A DNA stretch of 22,035 bases from Candidatus Glassbacteria bacterium RIFCSPLOWO2_12_FULL_58_11 (lineage in GTDB: Bacteria; Gemmatimonadota; Glassbacteria; GWA2-58-10): positions 1 to 22,035 of the forward strand of contig MFIX01000195.1 of assembly GCA_001780825.1 (NCBI GenBank), in the 5' to 3' direction. Each line of letters opens with the position of its first letter. The first letter of the stretch is position 1. Under the pieces are notes generated by a model that was given only the letters and a program-made list of their open reading frames with translations, searched no databases and was not told the origin of the DNA. Made by a program: the position numbers and the translations under genes. Shown piece after piece: positions 7,545 to 14,677 of the stretch.

Positions 7545-9506
7545 TCAGTAATAACCGAGTTTTTTGCGCAGCGCCTCGCCGAACTGGCCGATCAGCTCCG
7601 GCACGTTCGAGTCTTTAAGCCGGGCGACCACCCTCTCCCACTTGATTCCCACCGGATTGACCTGTGGATCGCGCAAGGCGGCCATCTCTCCAATCTTCCG
7701 GCTTACCTCCCCAACCTCGGTCAGCAGCCTGCGGGTCTCGACAATCCGCTGTTCCATGGCGGCAATGAATATCTTCCCGACCTCGAGCCGCTCCGCCACG
7801 CCATGTCCCTGGACCTTGATCCTGGAGAGCATTCCGGCCAGGTAATCGGAATATTCCGGCAGGAATTTTTCCAGGGGGCTCACCACATCCGCGAAAGCGC
7901 CCGTGTAATCGGCCAGGACCAGGCTGGAGGGGATCATCTTGTCCTTGTCGAACTGCAGCAGCTCATCTCCATCCCCGAAAAAGACCAGCCCTGAATCCGG
8001 GTCGCACCTGCCGATGATCAGATTCAGCCCCGCCTCGTAACCCAGCAGCGCGGCCTGGGCGCGCACGAAACCCTCGTGCTCGTAGTAATAGTCGGAAACC
8101 TTATCCGTCGCCAGCCCGCTGATATAGGGCCGGTTGAAAAAGGCGACAGGTATGACCCCGATGCCGGGAAGCTCTTCCTCGCGTGTCAGATAGTTGACCG
8201 GCGGAGTGTTGACCCCCAGCAGGGAGAGTATCTCGCGGCGGTCAAAGGTATATTCCAGGTAGCCCGCGGCCAGCTCACGGGCCCGCTCCAGCGGATAGCC
8301 GCGGTTAAGGTAGTAAAGGATATTGCGCCAGACTTTCCGGAGGATCCTGATCTGTTCGGTAGCGTTGTTCCTTTGTTTAAGCACGGCGATAAAGACTTCC
8401 CGGTAGCTCCCGGCGGCGCGCTTTGTGCTCTGGCTTCGCATCAGCCGGCCCAGGTTTATATATTCCAGCGGCCCGTAAAAGCGGAAAAAATCCTTGAGCA
8501 GACTGGCCACGGCGTCTTCGATATGCGGGTCCCATACCACCTTGCCCCCGGTGATCCGGCAGCCCGGCAGCCAGCGGATATTCATATTGAACTCATCGCT
8601 GATCCCCAGGATCGACTCCTCGGTGGGGGGAATCTCGTTGAGCTCGGAGTAGAAATGGGTGCGCCAGGCGGGATTGTTGGGGGCATCACGCTGCAAGTCC
8701 GGCGGAACGGCGCGCCGGAAGTTCTCCAGCGCCTGCTCGAACAGTTTCCGGGCCTTTTTCTTCCTGGTCTCGGTCCAGTCCTTGCAGCTTTGCAGATATG
8801 CGGCCAGTTTCTCAAACAGGGAAAAGTCGAATGTTTCGGCAGCGACGCCGAAAAAATCCAGCTCGCGCACGTAATTCTGGTTCCGCCTGGCGTAAAGGTC
8901 CGCCACCTCGCAGACCCGGCTCCTGAATTCCTGCAGGTCGTCCAGTGATTCGATTATGGCGGCGAACTGGTCCGGGGTAATCAGCCGGCCCCCGGATTCC
9001 ACTTTATAGTAGAAACGGTTGCGCGTGCCTACCGAGACCACCGACAGGTTGATTTGCCGGATAATTTCCTCGACCGTGAAATAGCGCGGTGCCATCTTCC
9101 AGCTTTCGCCGCGCAGCTTGAAAGCCCGGCGGACCTGGGGATCGCGGACCCCGGTAAAACGCAGCAGCTCGGCCGGGACGAGGTCCTCAAGCAGCTCGGC
9201 GGTGCGGAAACACTTCTCCATTTTATCCGGTATCGAGCGGATTACCACGTGCTCGCCGCGCAGGATCAGGGCCACCAGATCGTCGTAGACTTCCTGCTGC
9301 TCGCGCTCATCCAGCGGATGGCCGCGCTGCCGGCCGGATTCCTCGATAAAATCGAGGGCCAGGGCCACGTGCAGGCCCGAGCCGACAATTATGCTTCTGA
9401 AGGCGGGGAAAAAGTCCGCCATGTAATTTTTCAGGTGGCCGCGCTCATCCCTTTCCAGCGGATGCGGACCGTAGAGCGTTATCCGGTTGTATTGTTTTAT
9501 TTCCAT
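7545..9506 (-). CDS. Uncharacterised 653-residue protein
   Basis: I do not recognise a named domain. The product is soluble in appearance: no signal peptide, no membrane segments, many charged helices (for example ETRKKKARKLFEQALENFRRA). Notable spots are the N-terminal ITLYGPHPLERDERGHL, a glycine/hydrophobic stretch IIVGSGLHVALALD around residues 39-52, and near residues 515-545 an acidic and aromatic patch, GLVFFGDGDELLQFD followed by VLADYTGAFADVVSPLE. Its long uninterrupted frame and GC-rich third positions like its neighbours support a real gene. It has terminators on both sides (9537-9570 and 7433-7484), so it is likely its own unit despite lying after the cyclase gene. The ATG at 9506 has AAGGGA close upstream. 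Function unknown; a role with the upstream signalling protein is only suggested by position. Confidence 0.8.
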   Translation of the reverse strand: MEIKQYNRITLYGPHPLERDERGHLKNYMADFFPAFRSIIVGSGLHVALALDFIEESGRQRGHPLDEREQQEVYDDLVALILRGEHVVIRSIPDKMEKCFRTAELLEDLVPAELLRFTGVRDPQVRRAFKLRGESWKMAPRYFTVEEIIRQINLSVVSVGTRNRFYYKVESGGRLITPDQFAAIIESLDDLQEFRSRVCEVADLYARRNQNYVRELDFFGVAAETFDFSLFEKLAAYLQSCKDWTETRKKKARKLFEQALENFRRAVPPDLQRDAPNNPAWRTHFYSELNEIPPTEESILGISDEFNMNIRWLPGCRITGGKVVWDPHIEDAVASLLKDFFRFYGPLEYINLGRLMRSQSTKRAAGSYREVFIAVLKQRNNATEQIRILRKVWRNILYYLNRGYPLERARELAAGYLEYTFDRREILSLLGVNTPPVNYLTREEELPGIGVIPVAFFNRPYISGLATDKVSDYYYEHEGFVRAQAALLGYEAGLNLIIGRCDPDSGLVFFGDGDELLQFDKDKMIPSSLVLADYTGAFADVVSPLEKFLPEYSDYLAGMLSRIKVQGHGVAERLEVGKIFIAAMEQRIVETRRLLTEVGEVSRKIGEMAALRDPQVNPVGIKWERVVARLKDSNVPELIGQFGEALRKKLGYY

Positions 9507-9536
9507 TCGTCCCTTGATATCGACCTAATAGCAGGT

Positions 9537-9570
9537 AAAAGCGGGAGTTCCCGGCATAGGGCACTCCCGC
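9537..9570 (-). terminator. Intrinsic terminator downstream of the cyclase gene
   Basis: On the minus strand GCGGGAGT (9570-9563) pairs with ACTCCCGC (9548-9541), with additional GCCC/GGGA pairing inside the loop, followed by TTTT (9540-9537). It lies between the cyclase stop codon (9644) and the next gene start (9506), so it should separate the two transcription units or work as an attenuator. Confidence 0.8.
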
Positions 9571-9643
9571 TGGCTGAACCGTCAAAGTTCCGGCAACTGA
9601 GAATTACAGCTATCCAGCCTGCTGAAATAATTTTGGCGGCCGG

Positions 9644-12226
9644 CTACATCCGCTGGTAAATATAGTACGAGATATTCTGGCGCTGATCATCCGTGACCGC
9701 CCGGGCCAGGGCTTTCTGGAAAAACTCCATCGCCGCGGCGTAGTCACCCTTCTCCTCGTGGACGATCCCGATATTCACCAGGTTGTCCGCCACCTGTGAA
9801 TCGTAGCCCAGCTTTTCGGCCAGCTCGAGAGACTTCTCGAAAAAGCGCATCGCTTTTTCCGGCCGCTCCCTGATCCGGTCGATCTCTCCGGCGCTGGTGA
9901 GCACACCGCAGAGCATCTCGAAATCTTTAAGTCCCTGGGCGATCCTCCCGCATTCGGCGAAATGCTCATAGCCCTGGTCGAGCTCGCCCACCAGGTATTC
10001 GATCTGGGCCAGCTTGAACATGTTGCGCAAGCGCATACGGCTTATCTCAGCTTCGTCTTTTTTGCTCTTCGGCAGTTGCTCGAGCAGCCTGCGGTAACAG
10101 TCAATCGCCGCCTTATTGCTGAAACGGGTCGCGCACTGGTCCCCCGCGGATTCGAGATAGCGGATCGTCTTGTCGGCCTTCTCGCCCTTCTCGAAGTGGT
10201 AGGCCAGACGGTAGTGTTCATCCTCCGGCACCGCATTGCCCTCGTAAATCTCCTCGATGCACTCGCCCAACAGGCCGTGAAGCAGGGTCTTGTTGAAATT
10301 CAGCAGTGTATTGTAGCTCACTTCCGAAATCAGGACATTGGCGAACACGAAATGCTCGCCGTCCGCGCCCGCCGCCGAACCGCTTCCTTTACGGACGATC
10401 ATCCGGGCCACATCGAGCTCCTCGAGGAATCCATTCACGCGGCCCAGGTCACCGCCGGCTTTTCCGTGCAGCGAGCTCAGCAGGTCCGCGCTGAATTCCA
10501 TGCCGATCACCGAAGCCTCGAACAGCAGCTTGCGGACCTCCTCATCCAGCTTGTCGATCCGGGTCTGGACCATTCCGTGGATCGAATCCGGAAGCTCGAC
10601 CGCGGTCTCCCGCGGGTTGACCACCCAGACCGGGTTGCCGGGCTGAACATTCTCATCCTGGACCAGCACCTCCTGATCGATCAGGGAAAAGGTGATTTCC
10701 TCGATGTAGAACGGGTTCCCGCCTGATTTATCGTAGATCAGCTGCTTGAGCTCTTCGGTAAGCACGAGTCCCTTGAGCATGCCTTCGACCATCGCGGTGC
10801 ACTGCTCAGGGCTGAGCGGCTGGATTACCAGCTCGAAAAAGTTTTTTCCGGGCTGCCAGCGCCCGGAGGGTTTGTAGTCCGGACGGTAAAGGGCGACAAA
10901 CAGTAAGCGCCGGACCGGATTCAGGTTCTCCATCAGAAAATCGATCAGCTCGCGGCTCAGCTCGTCGATCCAATGCAGGTCATCGAGGACCACGTACACT
11001 GCCTCTCCCTCATCACGCACCGCCGCGGCGGCCTCGAGAAACACCCGGAAGGAGGCGAAAAAAATGTCTTTCAGCTTGTCCGGCTTGATCGCCTTGATCC
11101 GCTCCGGCTCGCGGGCCACCCCCAGAAGGTAGGCCAGGTATTCCTCATACTCGGCCAGGGCTTTAACCGTCTCCTCGCGCGTCTGTTCGGGCAGGCGCGG
11201 GCAGGCTTTCAGGGTGGCGAAAAGATCATCCCATTTCTCCCTGACAGTCTCGACCGGGTCTCCCTCGCTCGCTCCCATCATATATTTCATCAGATTGACG
11301 AATAGCCAGTAGGGGGCCTCAGCGTAGGAGATTGTCTTACCTTTGAAAATAAGACCGCTTGGGCAGGGCCCGCTGGAGAAAAACTCGTGGGCCATGCGGC
11401 TTTTGCCCATGCCGCCATCCGCTTTAAGCCCCACCACCGGAACGTGCGGATGATCTTTCGAGCCGAAATAATTCTTCAGAAAGGCCTCGAGCGCCTTCCA
11501 TTCGTGTTCGCGGCCCACATACTTGCGGCTTTTCGCCAGGGTCTCGCGGTCCCAGCGCTCCACGCGCTCCTTGAGCACTCCGTGGACCCGGTAAACCTTG
11601 AGTGGCTTGCTCTTGCCCTTGACCGTGATCGGCTCTAGCGCCTCGTATTCGAAGATATCTCCGGCCTGGGCCCGCGTGTTCTCGGAGATCTGGATCGTAT
11701 TTACCTGGGCCGAGCTCTCCAGCCGTGAGGCGGTATTGACCGTGTCTCCCATCACCGTGAAATCCCGCTCGCCGCGGTCGCTCATCTCTCCGGCGACCAC
11801 CAGCCCGGTATTGATCCCGATCCGGCAGCCCAGCTCGATCCCCTTCGGCGCAAGCAGCTGGTTGACCTGCTTCATCCGGCCGAGCATCCCCAGGCCGGCG
11901 CGGACCGCCCGCTCCGCATCATCCTCGCTGGCTTTTTTCGCGCCGAAGAGGGCCATGATGCAATCGCCGATGTATTTGTCGATCATCCCGCCGTAGCGCA
12001 CTATCTCGCCGGTGAGCACCTTGAACACATTGTTGATGATCTGGGTCACCTCTTCGGGATCCAGCTTTTCGGACATCGAGGTGAAGCCTTTGATATCGAG
12101 GAACAGGACTGTCACATTGCGGCGCTCGCCTTTCTTGAGCTTGATAGTCTCGCCCCCGGCTTTCTCCCGCCCGGTAAAGAGCCGGTCCAGATCGGTCTGG
12201 AGAAGTTGTGACCACTCATCAGCCAT
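9644..12226 (-). CDS. Class III adenylate cyclase - AAA-type ATPase - TPR protein
   Basis: The 860-residue protein starts with a class III cyclase domain (about residues 35-215). Metal-binding aspartates are D44 (FLDIKGFT) and D88 (YIGD). The adenine-selecting pair is K84 and T157, and transition-state residues are N164 and R168 (GDTVNTASRL). All catalytic sites are intact, and Thr at the second selector position places it with class IIIb cyclases, several of which respond to bicarbonate. Next is a STAND-like NTPase region with KADGGMGKSRM (266-278) and Walker B VYVVLDDLHW (about 410-419); the first Walker A glycine is Ala269. The C-terminus (about 720-860) is TPR-like. It probably couples a protein-protein signal to cAMP production. 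AAGGAG lies 6 nt before the ATG. The STAND sensor input is not identifiable. Confidence 0.93.
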   Translation of the reverse strand: MADEWSQLLQTDLDRLFTGREKAGGETIKLKKGERRNVTVLFLDIKGFTSMSEKLDPEEVTQIINNVFKVLTGEIVRYGGMIDKYIGDCIMALFGAKKASEDDAERAVRAGLGMLGRMKQVNQLLAPKGIELGCRIGINTGLVVAGEMSDRGERDFTVMGDTVNTASRLESSAQVNTIQISENTRAQAGDIFEYEALEPITVKGKSKPLKVYRVHGVLKERVERWDRETLAKSRKYVGREHEWKALEAFLKNYFGSKDHPHVPVVGLKADGGMGKSRMAHEFFSSGPCPSGLIFKGKTISYAEAPYWLFVNLMKYMMGASEGDPVETVREKWDDLFATLKACPRLPEQTREETVKALAEYEEYLAYLLGVAREPERIKAIKPDKLKDIFFASFRVFLEAAAAVRDEGEAVYVVLDDLHWIDELSRELIDFLMENLNPVRRLLFVALYRPDYKPSGRWQPGKNFFELVIQPLSPEQCTAMVEGMLKGLVLTEELKQLIYDKSGGNPFYIEEITFSLIDQEVLVQDENVQPGNPVWVVNPRETAVELPDSIHGMVQTRIDKLDEEVRKLLFEASVIGMEFSADLLSSLHGKAGGDLGRVNGFLEELDVARMIVRKGSGSAAGADGEHFVFANVLISEVSYNTLLNFNKTLLHGLLGECIEEIYEGNAVPEDEHYRLAYHFEKGEKADKTIRYLESAGDQCATRFSNKAAIDCYRRLLEQLPKSKKDEAEISRMRLRNMFKLAQIEYLVGELDQGYEHFAECGRIAQGLKDFEMLCGVLTSAGEIDRIRERPEKAMRFFEKSLELAEKLGYDSQVADNLVNIGIVHEEKGDYAAAMEFFQKALARAVTDDQRQNISYYIYQRM

Positions 12227-12321
12227 AAAGGACTCCTTAAATGGTTAGTTCAAGCGCGCGGCGCTGGTTCTTTCAATTTGCTATTTTCGAAAAAACCAGC
12301 TCAATAAGTGATATAAGAACA

Positions 12322-12348
12322 AGAATTCAGAAGACAGAAGTCAGAATT
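12322..12348. repeat. Short CAGAAG heptad tandem repeat
   Basis: Three consecutive 7-bp units, TCAGAAG, ACAGAAG and TCAGAAT (12327-12347), are flanked by GAATT on the left (12323-12327) and right (12344-12348). Units are too short and have no spacers, so it is not a CRISPR. Confidence 0.7.
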
Positions 12349-12455
12349 TATTATTTCTTTTGAATAATCCGCTTACCTAAAACATTCATAATGCAGCGTG
12401 CGCCCGGCATTCCAAGCAGGGCACGCAAGAAATTAATCAGTGCCGTTCTTTGTAG

Positions 12456-12475
12456 GGGCGACGCATGCGTCGCCC
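12456..12475. repeat. 20-bp perfect palindrome, GGGGCGA core
   Basis: GGGCGACGCA is followed directly by its reverse complement. The leading TAGGGGCGA resembles the arms of the 7441 hairpin. It lies 45 nt after the thiC stop codon and could stabilise or end the thiC transcript, although no T-run follows on the minus strand. Confidence 0.75.
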
Positions 12476-12520
12476 TTAAATTCCATCCCGGAAAGGCACG
12501 GAGTTCCGCTGTTCCCGCCC

Positions 12521-13789
12521 TCAATCTTTCAGCGCGCAGAGCTCGGCGCACATTGTGCACAGCTTCGCGTCCTTGGGCTGACTCGAGCCCCGGACCTTCC
12601 GGGCCAGCGCGGGATCGATGGCCAGCTCGTACATCCGCTCCCAGTCCAGCTTTTTCCGGGCCCGGCTCATCTCTAGGTCCCACTGCGCGGCCCCCGGCAG
12701 CCCCTTGGCGATATCGGCGGCATGGGCCGCGATCCGAACGGTGATCACCCCGGTGCGTACATCCTCCAGCGAGGGCAGGCGCAGATGCTCGGCTGGGGTG
12801 ACATAGCAGAGGAAATCCGCCCCGTAAGCCCCGGCCAGTGCTCCGCCGATCGCCGCGGTGATATGGTCGTAGCCGGGGGCCACGTCGGTCACCAGGGGCC
12901 CGAGCACATAGAACGGCGCTCCCTTGCAGAGCTCTTTCTGCAATCGGACATTCAGCTCGATCTGGTTTATCGGCACGTGGCCCGGCCCCTCGACCATCGC
13001 CTGCACGCCGGCCCGCCGGGCCCGGTCCACCAGCTCGCCCAGGACCAGCAGCTCGCTGGTCTGGCCGCGGTCGGTGGCATCGGCAGTCGCGCCGGGTCGC
13101 AACCCATCCCCCAGGCTCAGGGTGACATTGAACTTGCCCGCGATCTTCAGGATCTCATCGTAATATGTGTAGAGCGGGTTCTCGCGGCGGTTGGTGCGCA
13201 TCCAGCGCTGAAGGAACGAGCCGCCCCGGCTGACTATGCCGGTCACCCGGCCCTCCTGCTCCACGTGGCGCAGGCCCTCGAGGGTCAGGCCGCAATGCAC
13301 GGTGATAAAATCCACTCCCAGCTCGCAATGGCGCTTTACCACCTCGATAAATTCCTCCTCACCTATGCCGTCGAAACTGCAGCCCCGGGACACCGCTCCG
13401 GCCGCCAGCTCATATATCGGCACGGTCCCCACCGGGACCGGACTTTCCTCGAGGACCATTTTGAGCATCCGGTCGATATCCTCGCCCGTGGAGAGGTCCA
13501 TGACCGCATCGGCTCCCACCTCGACCGCGACTTTCAGCTTCTCGCGCTCCTCCTCCAGGCAGCTCGCATCGCGGCTGGTGCCGAAATTGGCATTCACCTT
13601 GGTCCGGGTTCCCGCCCCGACCGCCGTGGGACGGACCACGCCGCTGCGCCGGGTGTTTCCCAGGACCACCAGCGTGCCCGCCTTAAGGCCCGCGGCCATC
13701 TTTTCCTCATCCAGCGGCTCGTTCTCCGCCGCCCGGCGTATCATCCCGGATAGAAGCTCACTATTGTCAATTTTGACCACTTCTCTCAC
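12521..13789 (-). CDS. thiC: ThiC family: phosphomethylpyrimidine synthase (or BzaF-type paralogue)
   Basis: The 422-residue protein matches the short ThiC form throughout: VNANFGTS, VSRGGSFL, TLSLGDGLRPG, VEGPGHVPINQIE and CYVTPAEHLRLP. ThiC is a radical-SAM enzyme that turns aminoimidazole ribotide into the thiamine pyrimidine. The metal-binding histidines (in EGPGH and PAEHL) and the C-terminal Fe-S cluster cysteines (CTMCAELC, a CxxCxxxC spacing) are present. The close paralogue BzaF makes 5-hydroxybenzimidazole for cobamides from the same substrate, and sequence by eye does not exclude it. There are no other thi or bza genes nearby and no TPP riboswitch in the 71-nt leader. Translation may start at the GTG at 13789 or, more likely from the ribosome site, at the GTG at 13780. 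It lies 71 nt after the TIM-barrel gene in a probable operon. Confidence 0.92.
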   Translation of the reverse strand: MREVVKIDNSELLSGMIRRAAENEPLDEEKMAAGLKAGTLVVLGNTRRSGVVRPTAVGAGTRTKVNANFGTSRDASCLEEEREKLKVAVEVGADAVMDLSTGEDIDRMLKMVLEESPVPVGTVPIYELAAGAVSRGCSFDGIGEEEFIEVVKRHCELGVDFITVHCGLTLEGLRHVEQEGRVTGIVSRGGSFLQRWMRTNRRENPLYTYYDEILKIAGKFNVTLSLGDGLRPGATADATDRGQTSELLVLGELVDRARRAGVQAMVEGPGHVPINQIELNVRLQKELCKGAPFYVLGPLVTDVAPGYDHITAAIGGALAGAYGADFLCYVTPAEHLRLPSLEDVRTGVITVRIAAHAADIAKGLPGAAQWDLEMSRARKKLDWERMYELAIDPALARKVRGSSQPKDAKLCTMCAELCALKD

Positions 13790-13794
13790 CCCCT
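13786..13794 (-). promoter_or_regulatory. Ribosome binding site suggesting GTG at 13780 as thiC start
   Basis: Read on the minus strand, AGGGGGTGA (13794-13786) matches AGGAGGTGA at 8 of 9 positions and stands 5 nt before an in-frame GTG (13780-13778). The GTG at 13789 lies inside this site, so the shorter, 419-residue product is more plausible. Confidence 0.6.
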
Positions 13795-13860
13795 GATTTA
13801 TTCATGTCCCCGCTCCCGCTGCCCGCCGGAGTAGGACGAAATGTCTTTCCGCGGTGCTCT

Positions 13861-14661
13861 TTACAGCAGCTCTATCTGCAATTGTCCCAGACCCAGTTTG
13901 CGGATGGTCTGCAGCGCTTCCAGCGACTCCCCGGCCGGCATCTTGAATACGAGGTCCGGCTCCAATCCTCTTTTCATACAGACCTGAAAAAATTCCTTAT
14001 ACGGCACTTTGCTCTTTTCCAGAGGCAGAGGCCTGCTCTCCCGGTTCCGGGCATCACCGAGATAGACCAGGTACAGGTACTGGGCCAGAGCGCCGATCCA
14101 GGCGTTGATTTTCCTGCGCGAGAAAGCGAAAGCATTGGCCACGTCAAAACAAGCGCCAACCGTGCCCTGGATGGAGGTGCCTTCGATGAGCCGAAGCTGG
14201 AGCTCAGGGTCCTCCTCGAACATGTTGGCGATACACAACCGCACGCCGTGACGGTCGGCAGTCTCGGCGACCTCCCTCCAGAGCGGAAGGCCGACCTCGT
14301 ACCACTGGTCCAGCACCTTGGAATGCAGCAGCGGGTTGTAGCCTGAATACAGGGTCAGGTTACGGGCGTTCAGGCTCCCGGCGATCTCCACGGTCCGCAG
14401 AAATAGCTTCCGCGTGTGCTCCCGGATAAAGGGGTCCAGGCTCCCCGGCGCGAGGTCCAGGAAAGGACCCTGCACATTGATTGCAATCTCCCTTTCCTTC
14501 AGGGTCTGGCCCAGCTTGGCGGCCATCGGCAATTCGCAGACCTTGAGTATCCAATGCGGATCGAGCACGGCGATCTCCAGGCCCAGGCCCGCCGCGGCAA
14601 TCCTTTCGAGCTGCGCTGTCACCTCGGGGTAGGGCACCGAGGCAAAATATTTGATCTGCAT
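13861..14661 (-). CDS. Xylose-isomerase-like TIM barrel, metal site apparently lost
   Basis: The 266-residue product belongs to the AP-endonuclease-2 / sugar-phosphate isomerase fold family. Telling segments are GPFLDLAPGSLDPFIREHT, SGYNP and NMFEE. Proteins of this subfamily normally carry a metal site built from HGPF, H-x-GY, LEN-x-xE, DxGH and LHLxD-type motifs. Here these read Q64-GPF, Y105-SGY, A145-NMFE, D173-VAN176 and V199-Y-L-G-D203, so each expected ligand position is changed. The barrel pattern is otherwise well kept, suggesting a structural, binding or metal-free role. It starts 16 nt after the DUF885 gene with GGAGG 8 nt before the ATG, and precedes thiC. Family call is firm; loss of activity is inferred from remembered consensus. 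Confidence 0.88.
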   Translation of the reverse strand: MQIKYFASVPYPEVTAQLERIAAAGLGLEIAVLDPHWILKVCELPMAAKLGQTLKEREIAINVQGPFLDLAPGSLDPFIREHTRKLFLRTVEIAGSLNARNLTLYSGYNPLLHSKVLDQWYEVGLPLWREVAETADRHGVRLCIANMFEEDPELQLRLIEGTSIQGTVGACFDVANAFAFSRRKINAWIGALAQYLYLVYLGDARNRESRPLPLEKSKVPYKEFFQVCMKRGLEPDLVFKMPAGESLEALQTIRKLGLGQLQIELL

Positions 14662-14677
14662 TGCCGGGTCCTCCAGT

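Larger units (their letters stand above)
12227..12520. repeat. Repeat-rich intergenic island between thiC and the cyclase gene
   Basis: This 294-nt gap has no gene. It holds four unrelated structures: an inverted repeat GCTGGTT/AACCAGC (12263-12269 and 12294-12300) enclosing the palindrome TTTTCGAAAA (12284-12293); a three-unit heptad repeat (12322-12348); an imperfect hairpin (12396-12405 with 12419-12426); and a 20-bp perfect palindrome (12456-12475). The first pair lies where the cyclase promoter would be expected and could be an operator. Confidence 0.55.

Noticed and set aside
12322..12348. CRISPR array
   Set aside because: Units are 7 bp with no spacers; far too small.
12722..13753. 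Long plus-strand open frame opposite thiC
   Set aside because: Antisense shadow; ThiC on the minus strand has full family motifs.
13790..13860. TPP riboswitch before thiC
   Set aside because: The gap is 71 nt, too short, and the conserved CTGAGA-type core is not seen.
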